From contig NZ_RBTP01000003.1 of assembly GCF_003702045.1 (NCBI RefSeq), forward strand, positions 62,001 through 126,000: a stretch of DNA of 64,000 nt, written 5' to 3'. Position numbers and translations under genes: made by a program. The notes under the pieces were generated by a model, which saw only the letters and a program-made list of their open reading frames with translations, searched no databases and had not been told where the DNA came from. The stretch comes from Pseudomonas viridiflava. GTDB lineage: Bacteria > Pseudomonadota > Gammaproteobacteria > Pseudomonadales > Pseudomonadaceae. This document shows positions 8,756 to 20,210 of the stretch, piece by piece; positions within the stretch are counted from its first letter, which is position 1; the number at the start of each line of letters is the position of its first letter.

Positions 8756-9514
8756 TCAGATCGGGTTTGGGCAGTCGATGAACAGGTGTTCGACCGCAAA
8801 GCGTCGTGCCAGGTAATCCCCCAGCGCCTGAACGCCGTAACGCTCGGTGGCGTGGTGCCCGGCGGCGATGAAGCTGATGTCGTTTTCCCGCGCACTGTGA
8901 AAGGTCTGCTCCGACGCCTCGCCGCTCAGGAACAGATCGACGCCCTCAAGCACCGCCTGGTCGATGTAACCCTGACCGCCTCCCGTACACCAGCCGACAC
9001 GACGAATCATCTGGCTGCCTTCGATCAGCAACGGTTCGCGACCCAGCGCCTCCTGCACGCGACGGGCGAAATCACGCGCAGTCACGGCTTCGGACAAGGA
9101 ACCGACCAGACCGATCACTTTGGGGTTTTCCGGATCGAGTGGCCCCTCCACGGTGATGTCCAACTGACGCGCCAATTGCACGTTGTTGCCCACATCGGGG
9201 TGTACATCGAGCGGCAAGTGATAGGCCAGCAGGCTGATGTCGTGCTTGAGCAACGTTTTCAGACGGCGCTGCTTCATGCCCACGACACAGGGGTTCTCGC
9301 CCTTCCAGAAATAACCGTGATGCACAAGAATCAGGTCAGCCTGCGCTTCGACCGCAGCATCCAGCAATGCCTGACTTGCCGTCACGCCGCTGACGATCCG
9401 CATCACTTGCGGACGCCCCTCGACCTGCAGGCCGTTGGGGCAGTAATCCTGAATACGAGCGCTGTTCAGATAGCGGTCGGCTTCTTCGACCAGGGTGCTC
9501 AAGGCAACAGCCAT
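8756..9514 (-). CDS. Nif3-like dinuclear metal centre hexameric protein (YbgI family)
   Basis: A 252-residue Nif3/YbgI (DUF34) protein. The metal-binding signature LVHHGYFW is at about residues 63-70, and the C-terminal GHHATERYGVQALGDYL segment supplies further ligands. Family members form toroidal hexamers with a dinuclear metal site; GTP cyclohydrolase-like functions have been proposed but the role is unsettled. It is read in the same direction as cysD, with 151 bases between, and is divergent from algW. Confidence 0.88.
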   Translation of the reverse strand: MAVALSTLVEEADRYLNSARIQDYCPNGLQVEGRPQVMRIVSGVTASQALLDAAVEAQADLILVHHGYFWKGENPCVVGMKQRRLKTLLKHDISLLAYHLPLDVHPDVGNNVQLARQLDITVEGPLDPENPKVIGLVGSLSEAVTARDFARRVQEALGREPLLIEGSQMIRRVGWCTGGGQGYIDQAVLEGVDLFLSGEASEQTFHSARENDISFIAAGHHATERYGVQALGDYLARRFAVEHLFIDCPNPI

Positions 9515-9556
9515 AAAAGACTCCTAAATATGCAGTTCAGAGCTGCTTTGTACTCG

Positions 9557-9562
9557 TATAAT
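9557..9562 (+). promoter_or_regulatory. -10 element of the algW promoter
   Basis: A perfect TATAAT lies 62 bases upstream of the algW ATG, in the context GTATAATGCCCGCC. No good -35 is visible, so an activator may help. Just downstream is a short perfect inverted repeat CGCCAT-T-ATGGCG (9566-9578). Confidence 0.45.
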
Positions 9563-9624
9563 GCCCGCCATTATGGCGCACCCGTGGCAAAAATTTCTGC
9601 GCCGAAACCATCAGGACTTGTTCA

Positions 9625-10785
9625 ATGCTCAAGGCACTGCGCTTTTTCGGCTGGCCACTGCTAGTCGGTGTGCTTATCGCCATGCTGATCATCCAGCGTT
9701 ATCCACAATGGGTCGGATTGCCCAGCCTGGATGTCAATCTGCAACAGGCGCCGCAGACCACCAACATCATTCAGGGCCCTACCTCTTACGCAGACGCCGT
9801 CAGTGCGGCCGCGCCGGCGGTGGTAAACCTCTATACCACCAAGATGGTGAACAAGGGCGCCAACCCGCTGTTCGAAGATCCACAATTTCGTCGGTTTTTT
9901 GGGGACAACACGCCCAAGCAGAAGCGCATGGAATCCAGCCTGGGCTCTGGCGTGATCATGAGCCCGGAAGGCTATCTGCTGACCAATAACCACGTGACGA
10001 TTGGCGCAGACCAGATTGTCGTGGCGCTCAAGGACGGACGTGAAACCATCGCCCGCGTGATCGGCAACGACCCGGAAACCGATCTGGCGGTCCTCAAGAT
10101 CGATCTGAAAAACCTGCCGTCCATCACCATTGCGCGCTCGGACGGCATTCGCATCGGCGACGTGGCACTGGCCATCGGCAACCCATTCGGGGTCGGCCAA
10201 ACCGTGACAATGGGCATCATCAGCGCCACCGGCCGTAATCAGTTGGGCCTCAACACTTACGAAGACTTCATTCAGACCGACGCGGCCATCAACCCAGGCA
10301 ACTCGGGCGGCGCGTTGGTGGATGCCAGCGGCAATCTCACAGGCATCAACACTGCGATCTTTTCCAAATCCGGTGGCTCGCAAGGCATCGGCTTTGCCAT
10401 TCCGACCAAGCTGGCGATGGACGTGATGAAGTCCATCATCGAACACGGTCAGGTCATTCGTGGATGGCTGGGTATCGAGGTGCAACCGCTGACTCAGGAA
10501 CTGGCCGAGTCGTTTGGCTTGAAAGACCGTCCGGGCATCGTGGTCGCCGGTATCTTCCGCGACGGACCGGCGCAGAAGGCCGGCTTGCAGTTGGGTGACG
10601 TAATTCTGAGCATCAATGGTGAACCGGCTGGCGATGGCCGCCGCTCGATGAATCAGGTGGCGCGCACCAAACCCAAGGACAAGATCGCGATCGACGTGAT
10701 GCGTAACGGCAAGGAATTGCGACTCAGCGCCGAAGTCGGTCTGCGCCCGCCTCCTGCTCCGACGCCTGCGGCGAATCCTGAGTAA
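9625..10785 (+). CDS. algW: periplasmic serine protease AlgW (DegS-like)
   Basis: A 386-residue trypsin-like HtrA protease, anchored by one N-terminal membrane helix (about 7-23). The catalytic triad is visible: His123 in TNNHV, Asp153 in ETDLAVLKI and Ser227 in PGNSGGAL. One PDZ domain covers residues about 275-370. AlgW is the Pseudomonas counterpart of DegS: its PDZ domain senses misfolded outer-membrane proteins and it cuts the anti-sigma factor MucA, which frees AlgU and switches on envelope stress and alginate genes. The single PDZ domain and membrane anchor separate it from MucD/DegP, which is exported and has two PDZ domains. It converges on hisC. Confidence 0.93.
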   Translation: MLKALRFFGWPLLVGVLIAMLIIQRYPQWVGLPSLDVNLQQAPQTTNIIQGPTSYADAVSAAAPAVVNLYTTKMVNKGANPLFEDPQFRRFFGDNTPKQKRMESSLGSGVIMSPEGYLLTNNHVTIGADQIVVALKDGRETIARVIGNDPETDLAVLKIDLKNLPSITIARSDGIRIGDVALAIGNPFGVGQTVTMGIISATGRNQLGLNTYEDFIQTDAAINPGNSGGALVDASGNLTGINTAIFSKSGGSQGIGFAIPTKLAMDVMKSIIEHGQVIRGWLGIEVQPLTQELAESFGLKDRPGIVVAGIFRDGPAQKAGLQLGDVILSINGEPAGDGRRSMNQVARTKPKDKIAIDVMRNGKELRLSAEVGLRPPPAPTPAANPE

Positions 10786-10807
10786 TTCACTGGCTAAACC
10801 GGACGCC

Positions 10808-10849
10808 CTGTGGGAGCGAGCTTGCTCGCGAGCAAGCTCACTCCCACAG
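10808..10849. repeat. REP palindrome between algW and hisC
   Basis: A near-perfect palindrome, CTGTGGGAG.GAGCTTGCTCGC followed by its reverse complement with one mismatched position in each arm (C versus A). It belongs to the Pseudomonas REP class GTGGGAGCGAGCTTGCTCGCGA, here with the two arms directly adjoining. It lies between convergent genes, where it may also act as a terminator or block 3' decay. Confidence 0.8.
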
Positions 10850-10908
10850 CGTATAACGTCGGCAAGCTGCCGCTGTTTTATCCGTAACGCTTACGCGTCA
10901 CAGCGGCC

Positions 10909-11961
10909 TCAGATATCGCTCAGCCCTTCCAGCAATGCTTGATGCTGCTCCGGCGTACCAATGCTGATGCGCAGGAACTGGGCGATGCGCTGCTGTTTGA
11001 AGTGACGCACGATCACGCCTTGCTCGCGCAGTTTTGCAGCCAGTCCGGCAGCGTCATGCTGCGGGTGGCGGACAAAGATGAAGTTCGCGGCAGAAGGCAA
11101 GACCTCAAAGCCTTTGGCCTGCAACTGCTCAACCAGCGCTTCACGGCTTTCGATGACCTTGTTGCGCGTCAGCTCGAAGTGCTCACGATCATCGAACGCT
11201 GCCGCGCCGCCCACATTGGCCATGCGATCCAGCGGGTAGGAATTGAAACTGTTCTTGACCCGCTCCAGCGCCTCGATGAGGTCAGGGTGCCCGACCGCCA
11301 GGCCGACCCGCAGGCCCGCCAGCGAACGCGACTTGGACAGGGTCTGCGTTACCAGCAGGTTCGGATAGCGATTGATCAGCGTGATCGCCGTCTCGCCGCC
11401 GAAGTCGATATACGCCTCATCCACGACCACCACCGAATCCGGGCTGGCCTTGATGATCTGCTCGACAGCATCCAGCGCCAACAGGCAGCCAGTCGGCGCG
11501 TTCGGATTAGGGAAAATGATTCCGGCATTCGGACGCGCATAATCCTCGGCACGAATCTGGAACTGCTCGTTCAGCGCTACCGTTTCGTAATCAATGCCGT
11601 ACAGACCGCAGTAGACCGGGTAGAAGCTGTAGCTGATGTCCGGAAACAGCAGCGGCGCATCGTGCTTGAACAGCCCGTAGAAGATATGCGCCAGCACCTC
11701 ATCTGAACCGTTGCCCAAAAACACCTGATTGGTTTCGACGCTGTAGTAGTTGGCCACCGCCTGCTTGAGCAGGTCACTGTTGGGGTCAGGGTACAGACGC
11801 AAATCGTCGGTGAGCGCGGCACGCATGGCCTCAAGCGCCTTGGGCGACGGGCCGTACGGGTTTTCATTGGTGTTGAGCTTGACCAGCCGGGTCAGTTTCG
11901 GCTGCTCGCCCGGCACGTAGGGCACCAGGTCGCGAACGAAGGGACTCCAGAACTTACTCAT
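10909..11961 (-). CDS. hisC: histidinol-phosphate aminotransferase
   Basis: A 350-residue fold type I PLP aminotransferase that converts imidazole-acetol phosphate to histidinol phosphate in histidine synthesis. Landmarks are [12 protein letters not shown] near residue 30, FPNPNAPTG near 150, DEAYIDF 181-187 and the PLP lysine Lys210 in [12 protein letters not shown]. The start is ATG 11959-11961, which overlaps the hisD stop by one base (TAATG), showing translational coupling. The longer ORF upstream of this ATG is only hisD read in another frame. Confidence 0.96.
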   Translation of the reverse strand: MSKFWSPFVRDLVPYVPGEQPKLTRLVKLNTNENPYGPSPKALEAMRAALTDDLRLYPDPNSDLLKQAVANYYSVETNQVFLGNGSDEVLAHIFYGLFKHDAPLLFPDISYSFYPVYCGLYGIDYETVALNEQFQIRAEDYARPNAGIIFPNPNAPTGCLLALDAVEQIIKASPDSVVVVDEAYIDFGGETAITLINRYPNLLVTQTLSKSRSLAGLRVGLAVGHPDLIEALERVKNSFNSYPLDRMANVGGAAAFDDREHFELTRNKVIESREALVEQLQAKGFEVLPSAANFIFVRHPQHDAAGLAAKLREQGVIVRHFKQQRIAQFLRISIGTPEQHQALLEGLSDI

Positions 11962-13307
11962 TACTTGCCTTCCTCTGTGCCGCCAGCTTTCCAGCTTGGG
12001 TCGGTGATTCGGTATTCGGCGCTGCGAGCGTGGCCGCTCAGCGATTCGCCACGGGCCAGCACGGAAGCGGTCTTGCCCAACTCTGAAGCCCCTTGCGGCG
12101 AGCAATAGATGATCGAAGAACGCTTCTGGAAATCGTAAACGCCCAGCGGCGACGAGAAACGCGCCGTGCCGGAGGTCGGCAGTACGTGGTTGGGACCTGC
12201 GCAGTAATCGCCAAGAGCCTCGGAGGTGTGGCGCCCCATGAAGATCGCACCCGCGTGGCGAATGTGCGGCAGCCAGGCTTCAGGTTCGGCCACCGACAGC
12301 TCCAGGTGTTCAGGGGCAATACGGTTGGCGACGTCAATCGCCTGTGCCATGTCGGCCACCTTGATCAGCGCACCACGGCCGTTGATGGACGTTTCGACGA
12401 TGGCCGCACGCTCCATTGTGGGCAGCAAACGGGTGATACTCGCCGCCACCTTGTCGAGGAATTCGGCATCCGGGCTGACCAGAATCGCCTGCGCGTCTTC
12501 GTCGTGCTCGGCCTGGGAAAACAGATCCATCGCGATCCAGTCAGGATCGGTCTGACCGTCGCACACCACCAGAATCTCGGACGGCCCGGCGATCATGTCG
12601 ATCCCGACCTGCCCGAATACATGGCGCTTGGCTGTCGCCACATAGATATTGCCCGGCCCGACGACCTTGTCGACCTTGGGCACGCTTTCAGTGCCATAGG
12701 CCAGTGCCGCAACCGCCTGCGCGCCGCCGATGGTGAACACACGGTCGACGCCAGCAATGCAGGCCGCCGCCAGGACCAGTTCGTTGATTTCGCCACGCGG
12801 CGTGGGCACAACCATGACCACTTCGGTCACGCCCGCCACCTTGGCAGGAATGGCATTCATCAGTACCGAGGACGGGTATGACGCCTTGCCGCCCGGCACA
12901 TACAGACCCGCGCGATCCAGCGGCGTGACCTTCTGGCCCAGCACCGTGCCATCGGCTTCGGTATAGCTCCAGGAATCCTGCTTCTGCTTTTCGTGGTAGC
13001 TGCGCACACGCTCGGCAGCCTTCTCGAGTGCCTGGCGCTGGACCGGCGTAATGCGGGTCAACGCCAGTTCGAGACGCTCGCGAGGCAGAATCAGATCAGC
13101 CATCGAGGTGACTTGCAGGCCGTCGAAACGCTCGGTGAATTCAACCAGCGCCGCGTCGCCCCGCTCACGTACCGCCTTGATGATGTCGAGTACACGCTGA
13201 TTGACCGAGTCGTCAGACACACTTTCCCAGCTCAGCAGATGATCCAGATGTCGGGCGAAATCCGGATCGGCAGCATCGAGTCGACGAATGGCGGTGGAAG
13301 TGGTCAT
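11961..13307 (-). CDS. hisD: histidinol dehydrogenase
   Basis: A 448-residue zinc enzyme that carries out the last two oxidations of histidine synthesis, histidinol to histidine. It shows the nucleotide-site segment [46 protein letters not shown], the zinc-ligand region [18 protein letters not shown] and the C-terminal [19 protein letters not shown]. It is the middle gene of hisG-hisD-hisC. Confidence 0.97.
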   Translation of the reverse strand: MTTSTAIRRLDAADPDFARHLDHLLSWESVSDDSVNQRVLDIIKAVRERGDAALVEFTERFDGLQVTSMADLILPRERLELALTRITPVQRQALEKAAERVRSYHEKQKQDSWSYTEADGTVLGQKVTPLDRAGLYVPGGKASYPSSVLMNAIPAKVAGVTEVVMVVPTPRGEINELVLAAACIAGVDRVFTIGGAQAVAALAYGTESVPKVDKVVGPGNIYVATAKRHVFGQVGIDMIAGPSEILVVCDGQTDPDWIAMDLFSQAEHDEDAQAILVSPDAEFLDKVAASITRLLPTMERAAIVETSINGRGALIKVADMAQAIDVANRIAPEHLELSVAEPEAWLPHIRHAGAIFMGRHTSEALGDYCAGPNHVLPTSGTARFSSPLGVYDFQKRSSIIYCSPQGASELGKTASVLARGESLSGHARSAEYRITDPSWKAGGTEEGK

Positions 13308-13355
13308 GGCGAGGGCCTCAATAATTGGCGGATGCTCAGGAGCCTAAAGCTACCA

Positions 13356-13424
13356 AGCTATCCGCGCAGGCACCTGAGAAATTTGGCTATGACACGGATA
13401 GCTGGACGCAACTCAACGTTGCGT
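13356..13424 (-). other. two hairpins in the hisG-hisD gap
   Basis: The 124-base gap between hisG and hisD holds a 9-bp perfect inverted repeat AGCTATCCG/CGGATAGCT (13356-13364 and 13395-13403, 30-nt loop) and beside it a 7-bp perfect hairpin ACGCAAC/GTTGCGT (13406-13412 and 13418-13424, 5-nt loop). Neither is followed by a T tract. They may be RNA processing or partial termination structures; the role is not known. Confidence 0.5.
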
Positions 13425-13431
13425 GGTCGGG

Positions 13432-14067
13432 TCAGCCGCGGTGTCGCGACTCCACTGCTTTGCGCAGGGTGTCGATGAGCGCCTGAATGCGCGCGTGCTG
13501 CATTTTCATGGAAGCCTTGTTGACCACCAGACGTGAGCTGATAGTGGCAATCAGTTCTTGCGGCTCAAGACCGTTGGCACGCAAGGTGTTGCCCGTATCG
13601 ACCACGTCGATGATCTTGTCCGCCAGGCCGATCAGCGGAGCGAGTTCCATCGAGCCATACAGCTTGATGATGTCGACCTGACGACCCTGCTCGGCGTAAT
13701 AACGCTTGGCGACGTTCACAAACTTGGTGGCCACGCGCAGACGGCCCTTGGGCTCGACAGCGCCGATGGCACCGGCGGTCATCAGCTTGCACTTGGCAAT
13801 CTGCAGATCGAGCGGCTCGTACAGGCCCTGGCCGGTGTATTCCATCAGCACATCCTTGCCCGCAACACCCAGATCGGCTGCGCCATGCTCGACGTAGGTT
13901 GGCACGTCAGTGGCGCGCACGATCAGCAGACGTACGTCAGGCTGGGTCGTGGGGATGATGAGCTTGCGGCTCTTGTCCGGATTCTCGGTCGGCACGATGC
14001 CCGCTTCAGCGAGAAGCGGCAGGGTGTCGTCAAGGATGCGGCCCTTGGACAGTGCGATGGTCAACAT
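13432..14067 (-). CDS. hisG: ATP phosphoribosyltransferase, short form
   Basis: A 211-residue HisG, the first committed enzyme of histidine synthesis. It contains [33 protein letters not shown] and the PRPP-binding [12 protein letters not shown]. It is the short form, without the C-terminal ACT-like regulatory domain (about 300 residues in E. coli). Short HisG works only with the partner HisZ, which is not in this window. It is first in hisG-hisD-hisC and lies downstream of murA. Confidence 0.96.
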   Translation of the reverse strand: MLTIALSKGRILDDTLPLLAEAGIVPTENPDKSRKLIIPTTQPDVRLLIVRATDVPTYVEHGAADLGVAGKDVLMEYTGQGLYEPLDLQIAKCKLMTAGAIGAVEPKGRLRVATKFVNVAKRYYAEQGRQVDIIKLYGSMELAPLIGLADKIIDVVDTGNTLRANGLEPQELIATISSRLVVNKASMKMQHARIQALIDTLRKAVESRHRG

Positions 14068-14187
14068 GGGAAACGTAAGTCCTTATCAGGAAACTTTTGG
14101 CATGACGCAAACGGCGCATGACAACCCTCAGACATGGGAAGCCTGAGGTGGAACGAATCAGAAAATCACACCTGCTGTCGAACGGCA

Positions 14188-14214
14188 ACCCTGGCGCACG
14201 AAAGGCGCCAGGGT
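14188..14214 (-). terminator. strong hairpin between murA and hisG
   Basis: Perfect 10-bp stem ACCCTGGCGC (14188-14197) / GCGCCAGGGT (14205-14214) with a 7-nt loop, 9 bases after the murA stop. On the minus strand the following bases have few T, so this may be a weak terminator or attenuator rather than a full stop. Confidence 0.5.
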
Positions 14215-14223
14215 CACGTACAA

Positions 14224-15751
<1,528 letters not shown>

Positions 15752-15796
15752 GCTTAACCTCGATCGGCGCTGAACGCGCGCGGGTCGGCCATGATA

Positions 15797-15852
15797 CAAA
15801 AAAGCCCATGCTATGCGAACCCCGATGATGGGGTGCCGGACAGAGGGCTTTT
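15797..15852 (-). terminator. terminator at the end of the mla operon
   Basis: Outer arms AAAAGCCC and GGGCTTTT frame an inner ACCCC/GGGGT hairpin. On the minus strand the structure ends in GGGCTTTTTTG just beyond mlaB. The nested stem is unusual for a simple terminator but the T tract is clear. Confidence 0.7.
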
Positions 15853-15864
15853 CCGTTTGACCTA

Positions 15865-16170
15865 TTAATGAATGTCCAGAAGCTCGTTCAGACCTGAAAC
15901 CTGGGCAATTTTACGCATATCTTCAGGTAGCGACCGGACCTGGATCGACTTGCCGGCTTCGCTTGCATCACGCATGAAGGCCAGCAGTAGGGCCAGGCCC
16001 ACACTGCTGGATTTCTCGACACCCGAACAATCGAGCGTCAACGTGTCCAGATCGCCGGACCGGATCAGGGCCGCGCCCTGCTTGCGCAGTTGCGGCCCGG
16101 AGCGGTAGTCCAGAACACCGACCAGTTTCAACTCACCAGGCCCGACCAGGCGGACAGCCGTCTCACTCAT
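15865..16170 (-). CDS. mlaB: STAS-domain phospholipid transport protein MlaB
   Basis: A 101-residue STAS-domain protein with the motif DCSGVEKSSSVGLALLLAF. MlaB binds the ATPase MlaF inside the cell and is needed for a stable, active MlaFEDB complex. Its ATG overlaps the mlaC stop by 4 bases, so the two are coupled. It ends the mlaF-E-D-C-B operon. Confidence 0.9.
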   Translation of the reverse strand: MSETAVRLVGPGELKLVGVLDYRSGPQLRKQGAALIRSGDLDTLTLDCSGVEKSSSVGLALLLAFMRDASEAGKSIQVRSLPEDMRKIAQVSGLNELLDIH

Positions 16171-16820
16171 TGCGCGGGCTTCTGTGCAGCTTCGTCGGTG
16201 GTTTCCTTGGCCTTGGCCACTTCGCCGGCCCAGCCATCGATGGTTTTGTCCAGATCGTTGCCATTACGCTGCATGGCGTCCGCGAACTGATCACGGAACA
16301 GCTTGCCGATGTTGATGCCATTGATGATGACATTACGCACTTTCCACTCACCACTGACTTTCTCAAGGGTGTAGGAAACCGGGTAAACCGCGCCATTGTT
16401 ACCTTTGACCTGCATGTCTACGCTGGTCCGGTCGGCACCCTCTTCCTTGGCAGGCGAGACGGTAATGCCCTGGTTGTTGTACTCCAGCAGCGCGTTACCG
16501 TAGAACTGCATCAGGCTGCGCTTGAAGTTTTCCTGGAAACGCTGCATCTGCGCAGGGCTGGCCTTGCGCGAATACTTGACGGTCATGATGCTGCGAGAGA
16601 TGCCATCGGCATCCACCACCGGCCCGACGATTCGGTTGAGTGCATCGTAGAACGCGCCTGGATTGGCCTTGTACTGCTCTTTATTGGCAGCCAGATCGCT
16701 CAGCAATTCCTTGGTGGTACGATCCACCAGGTCATGGGCAGACGTGGCAGGCGCAGCATTGGCCCACATAGGCAAAGCGGCCAGTAATACCAGAAGGCCA
16801 CGGCGCAGAATCGAGATCAT
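16167..16820 (-). CDS. mlaC: periplasmic phospholipid-binding protein MlaC
   Basis: A 217-residue MlaC/Ttg2D family protein. It has a Sec signal peptide (ILRRGLLVLLAALPMWANA, cut near residue 23) and a soluble domain with the segments NRIVGPVVDADGISRSIM and GEWKVRNVIINGINIG. It carries phospholipids across the periplasm between the outer-membrane MlaA complex and inner-membrane MlaFEDB, keeping the outer leaflet asymmetric. The Pseudomonas orthologue is also known as Ttg2D. Confidence 0.94.
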   Translation of the reverse strand: MISILRRGLLVLLAALPMWANAAPATSAHDLVDRTTKELLSDLAANKEQYKANPGAFYDALNRIVGPVVDADGISRSIMTVKYSRKASPAQMQRFQENFKRSLMQFYGNALLEYNNQGITVSPAKEEGADRTSVDMQVKGNNGAVYPVSYTLEKVSGEWKVRNVIINGINIGKLFRDQFADAMQRNGNDLDKTIDGWAGEVAKAKETTDEAAQKPAQ

Positions 16821-16830
16821 TTATAGCTCC

Positions 16831-17298
16831 TCATTTAGCGTCTTTACTTACGGTATTGAGCAGGAATTTCCCGATCAGATCTTCAAGAACCAGTGATGAC
16901 TGCGTGTCGTGGATGGTCGACCCATCCTTGAGCAGCGCTTCATCGCCACCTACGCTCAAACCAATGTATTTCTCACCCAGCAAGCCCGCCGTCAGGATCG
17001 ACGCCGTGGAATCGGCCGGAAGGTTGTCCACCTTCTTCTGAATCTCAAGCGTGACGCGCCCGGTGAAGGTATCGCGATCCAGATCGATCGCCGTCACCCG
17101 GCCAACGGTCACACCCGCCATGCTCACCTTGGCTCTGACAGTCAAACCGGCGATATTGTCGAAGTAGGCGTAAAGTTTATAACTGTCATTGGTCGCACTG
17201 GTGCTAAGGCCACTGACTCGCAGGGCCAGCAGGAGCAGAGCCAGTATCCCGGCCAGCAGGAACAGGCCGACACCGGTTTCGATGGCGCGGTTTTGCAT
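16831..17298 (-). CDS. mlaD: MCE-domain phospholipid transport protein MlaD
   Basis: A 155-residue inner-membrane protein with one N-terminal helix (about 10-28) and an MCE domain (about 38-118) containing YFDNIAGLTVRAKVSMAGVTVG and GLLGEKYIGLSVGG. It forms a hexameric ring that channels lipid between MlaE and MlaC. Its ATG overlaps the mlaE stop by one base. Confidence 0.94.
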   Translation of the reverse strand: MQNRAIETGVGLFLLAGILALLLLALRVSGLSTSATNDSYKLYAYFDNIAGLTVRAKVSMAGVTVGRVTAIDLDRDTFTGRVTLEIQKKVDNLPADSTASILTAGLLGEKYIGLSVGGDEALLKDGSTIHDTQSSLVLEDLIGKFLLNTVSKDAK

Positions 17299-18095
17299 CA
17301 GAAATCTCCAAACATCAAGGCGGTCAAAATAAAGTCCAGGCCCAGCACTGCCAACGAGGCATATACAACGGTCTTGGTCGTTGCGCGACTGATCCCCTCG
17401 GAAGTGGGATCGCAGTCATAACCCTGGAAAACGGCAATCCATGTCACCACAAAAGCAAATACGACGCTTTTGATGACCCCATTGAGCACATCGTTCGTAA
17501 AGGACACGCTGTTTTGCATGTTCGACCAGAAAGAGCCGTCATAAACGCCCAACCAGTCGATCGCTACCCAGGATCCGCCCCAGATTCCGACCACGCTGAA
17601 AATCATCGCCAGGATCGGCAACGAAATGAAGCCTGCCCACAGACGTGGCGCAATGATGTACTTCAGCGGATCGACACCGATCATCTCCAGGCTGGACAAC
17701 TGCTCGGTAGATTTCATGTTGCCGATTTCGGCGGTCAACGCGGAACCTGCACGGCCGGCGAACAGTAGAGCGGTCACGACCGGCCCCAGTTCGCGCAACA
17801 GTGTCAGTGCAACCATCTGCCCGACCGCCTGCTCCGAACCGTACTTGGTCAGGATGCTGAAACCTTGCAGTGCCAGCACCATGCCAATAAACGCACCTGA
17901 GACAACGATGATGACCAGGGACATCACGCCGACGGAATACAACTGCTTGACCAGCAACTGAAAGCTGCTGCCCGTACCGCCGCGCCCCAGCAAGGCATTA
18001 GCGAGAAATATCCCCGAACGCCCCAGAACGGTGACGATATCTATGGCCGCACGCCCAAGCAGGCGAACACGGTCCATCAGTGACTTCTTGCGCAT
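17298..18095 (-). CDS. mlaE: phospholipid ABC transporter permease MlaE
   Basis: A 265-residue MlaE/YrbE permease with about five to six membrane helices and the family motif [25 protein letters not shown] (shown in part: [18 protein letters not shown]). With MlaF, MlaD and MlaB it forms the inner-membrane lipid transporter. Its start overlaps the mlaF stop by one base. Confidence 0.95.
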   Translation of the reverse strand: MRKKSLMDRVRLLGRAAIDIVTVLGRSGIFLANALLGRGGTGSSFQLLVKQLYSVGVMSLVIIVVSGAFIGMVLALQGFSILTKYGSEQAVGQMVALTLLRELGPVVTALLFAGRAGSALTAEIGNMKSTEQLSSLEMIGVDPLKYIIAPRLWAGFISLPILAMIFSVVGIWGGSWVAIDWLGVYDGSFWSNMQNSVSFTNDVLNGVIKSVVFAFVVTWIAVFQGYDCDPTSEGISRATTKTVVYASLAVLGLDFILTALMFGDF

Positions 18096-18904
18096 CAGCG
18101 CTTCCCCAACAAGTCTTCGCGAAAATCCGGCGCCGGATAATGAAACGGCACAGGGCCATCGGGTTCGCCGGTCATGAATTGACGAATACGCGGATTGTCC
18201 GAAGACATCAGCTCTTGCGGCGTTCCTTGCCCCAGTACCTGGCCATCCCCAACGACATACAGGTAGTCGGCGATGCTCGCGGTTTCGGTCAGGTCGTGAG
18301 ACACCACGATACTGGTAATGCCCAATGCATCGTTTAGCAGGCGGATCAGACGCACCAGAACACCCATCGCAATCGGGTCTTGCCCGACGAAAGGCTCGTC
18401 ATACATGAGAATCTGAGGATCGAGAGCGATTGCCCGCGCCAACGCGACACGACGCTTCATGCCCCCCGACAGCTCGTCGGGCATCAGCTCGACTGCCCCG
18501 CGAAGCCCGACGGCCTGCAGCTTGAGCAGCACGATGTCACGGATCATTTCTTCAGGCAGCTCAGTATGAACGCGCAGCGGGAAGGCCACGTTTTCGAATA
18601 CGTCCAGGTCGGTGAACAGCGCGCCGCTCTGGAACAGGACGCCCATCTGCTTGCGTGCGTCGAACAGATCGCTGCGCGACAGCTCGGGCAGATTTTGACC
18701 GTTGACCCACACTTGACCTTCGCTGGGGCGCAACTGCGCGCCCATCAGACGCAGCAAGGTAGTCTTGCCGCAGCCGGATGGCCCCATGATCCCGGTGACT
18801 TTGCCCCGAGGAATACGAATATCGACATTATTGAAAATGCTGCGCGCACCGCGTCTGAAGGAAACCCCTTTCAACTCGACTGCGTAAGCGTCATCAGGAC
18901 TCAT
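18095..18904 (-). CDS. mlaF: phospholipid ABC transporter ATP-binding protein MlaF
   Basis: A 269-residue ABC ATPase: Walker A GPSGCGKT 41-48, signature LSGGM 145-149 (Met in place of the usual Gln/Glu) and Walker B ILMYDEP 165-171. It powers MlaFEDB. It is the first gene of a tightly packed operon with overlapping starts and stops. Its promoter should lie in 18905-19190, divergent from kdsD. Confidence 0.94.
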   Translation of the reverse strand: MSPDDAYAVELKGVSFRRGARSIFNNVDIRIPRGKVTGIMGPSGCGKTTLLRLMGAQLRPSEGQVWVNGQNLPELSRSDLFDARKQMGVLFQSGALFTDLDVFENVAFPLRVHTELPEEMIRDIVLLKLQAVGLRGAVELMPDELSGGMKRRVALARAIALDPQILMYDEPFVGQDPIAMGVLVRLIRLLNDALGITSIVVSHDLTETASIADYLYVVGDGQVLGQGTPQELMSSDNPRIRQFMTGEPDGPVPFHYPAPDFREDLLGKR

Positions 18905-19235
18905 CTAAACTCCTAGCGATACAGCCTCCCTCCTCAGCCGCCGAGTCCCAAGGGAAGACAAGCTGTTCAGGCGGGCCGAACAAGCCGCGAACTATACCAT
19001 CGCAGCAACGCGCCACCCAAGAAGAGAACCAGCTGGTTCAGATATTCACCGGATAACCTTATAAGAGCCCCCTAGTACGGGGGGTACCTCTCGCAGCACG
19101 ACCTCCGCTGCCCCACTACAGACCCTCGAATGCGTAGGAAATTCGTTTATAAACAACACAACGACGATCAGACGTGAGGGAATCGCACATTACCGCTATA
19201 ATCGCCGCCTTTCAGCCGTCCGACCTTTTCAAGAC
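18905..19235. promoter_or_regulatory. divergent promoter region between mlaF and kdsD
   Basis: A 331-base non-coding stretch with no ORF worth calling. A perfect -10 TATAAT (19197-19202) stands 33 bases before the kdsD ATG; its -35 is weak. A C-run/G-run hairpin surrounds CCTAGTACGG near 19078-19090. I see no clear minus-strand promoter for mlaF. Confidence 0.5.
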
Positions 19236-20210
19236 ATGAACCAATCCAGCGACCTGATCCAATCCGCGCAACGCACCATTCGTCTCGAGATAGAAGCCAT
19301 CGAAGGCTTGCTGAGCCGTCTCGATGGGGATTTCATGCGTGCATGCGAAATGATCTTGGGCAGCAAAGGACGGGTTGTCGTGGTCGGTATGGGCAAGTCC
19401 GGGCATGTCGGCAATAAAATCGCCGCGACGCTGGCGAGCACCGGCACCACCTCTTTTTTCGTACACCCGGCTGAAGCCAGCCACGGCGACATGGGCATGA
19501 TTACCCGGGATGACATCATCCTGGCGCTTTCCAATTCCGGCACGACCAACGAAATCGTTACGCTGCTGCCATTGATCAAGCGCCTTGGCATTCGCATGAT
19601 CAGCCTGACCGGCAATCCGGAATCGACGCTGGCCAAGGCTGCGGACGTGAATCTGAACGTGCATGTTGAACACGAGGCCTGCCCGCTGAACCTGGCACCC
19701 ACCTCATCGACTACTGCAACGCTGGTCATGGGCGATGCCCTGGCGGTCGCCCTGCTCGAAGCCCGAGGCTTCACTGCCGAAGACTTTGCCTTTTCCCATC
19801 CGGGCGGAGCACTGGGTCGGCGGCTGCTGCTCAAGGTAGAGCACGTGATGCACGCCGGTGAAGCGCTACCTACGGTTCAGCGTGGCACACTGTTGCGCGA
19901 TGCCTTGCTGGAAATGACTCGTAAAGGCTTAGGCATGACAGCGGTGCTGGAAACCGACGGCAAACTGGCCGGGATCTTCACCGACGGCGACTTGCGTCGC
20001 ACGCTCGACCGCCCTGTCGATATTCGTGAAACGACCATCGATGACGTCATGACGATTCATGGCAAGACTGCCCATGCCGATATGCTGGCTGCCGAAGCCC
20101 TGAAAATCATGGAAGACTTCAAGATCGGCGCGCTCATCGTCGTTGATCAGGACGACCGCCCGATAGGGGCTTTCAATCTGCAGGATCTCCTGCGCGCAGG
20201 AGTGATGTAA
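19236..20210 (+). CDS. kdsD: D-arabinose 5-phosphate isomerase
   Basis: A 324-residue enzyme that interconverts ribulose 5-phosphate and arabinose 5-phosphate, the first step to Kdo. An N-terminal SIS domain contains VVGMGKSGHVGNKIAAT and NSGTTNEI; two CBS domains follow (residues about 205-320). Metal- and substrate-site residues lie in HPAEASHGDMGMI. It opens the kdsD-kdsC-lptC-lptA-lptB operon for LPS core synthesis and transport. Confidence 0.95.
   Translation: MNQSSDLIQSAQRTIRLEIEAIEGLLSRLDGDFMRACEMILGSKGRVVVVGMGKSGHVGNKIAATLASTGTTSFFVHPAEASHGDMGMITRDDIILALSNSGTTNEIVTLLPLIKRLGIRMISLTGNPESTLAKAADVNLNVHVEHEACPLNLAPTSSTTATLVMGDALAVALLEARGFTAEDFAFSHPGGALGRRLLLKVEHVMHAGEALPTVQRGTLLRDALLEMTRKGLGMTAVLETDGKLAGIFTDGDLRRTLDRPVDIRETTIDDVMTIHGKTAHADMLAAEALKIMEDFKIGALIVVDQDDRPIGAFNLQDLLRAGVM

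Noticed and set aside
11962..12105. 48-codon upstream extension of hisC
   Set aside because: It lies wholly within hisD; the TAATG junction and the conserved MSKFWSPFV start fix hisC at 11961.
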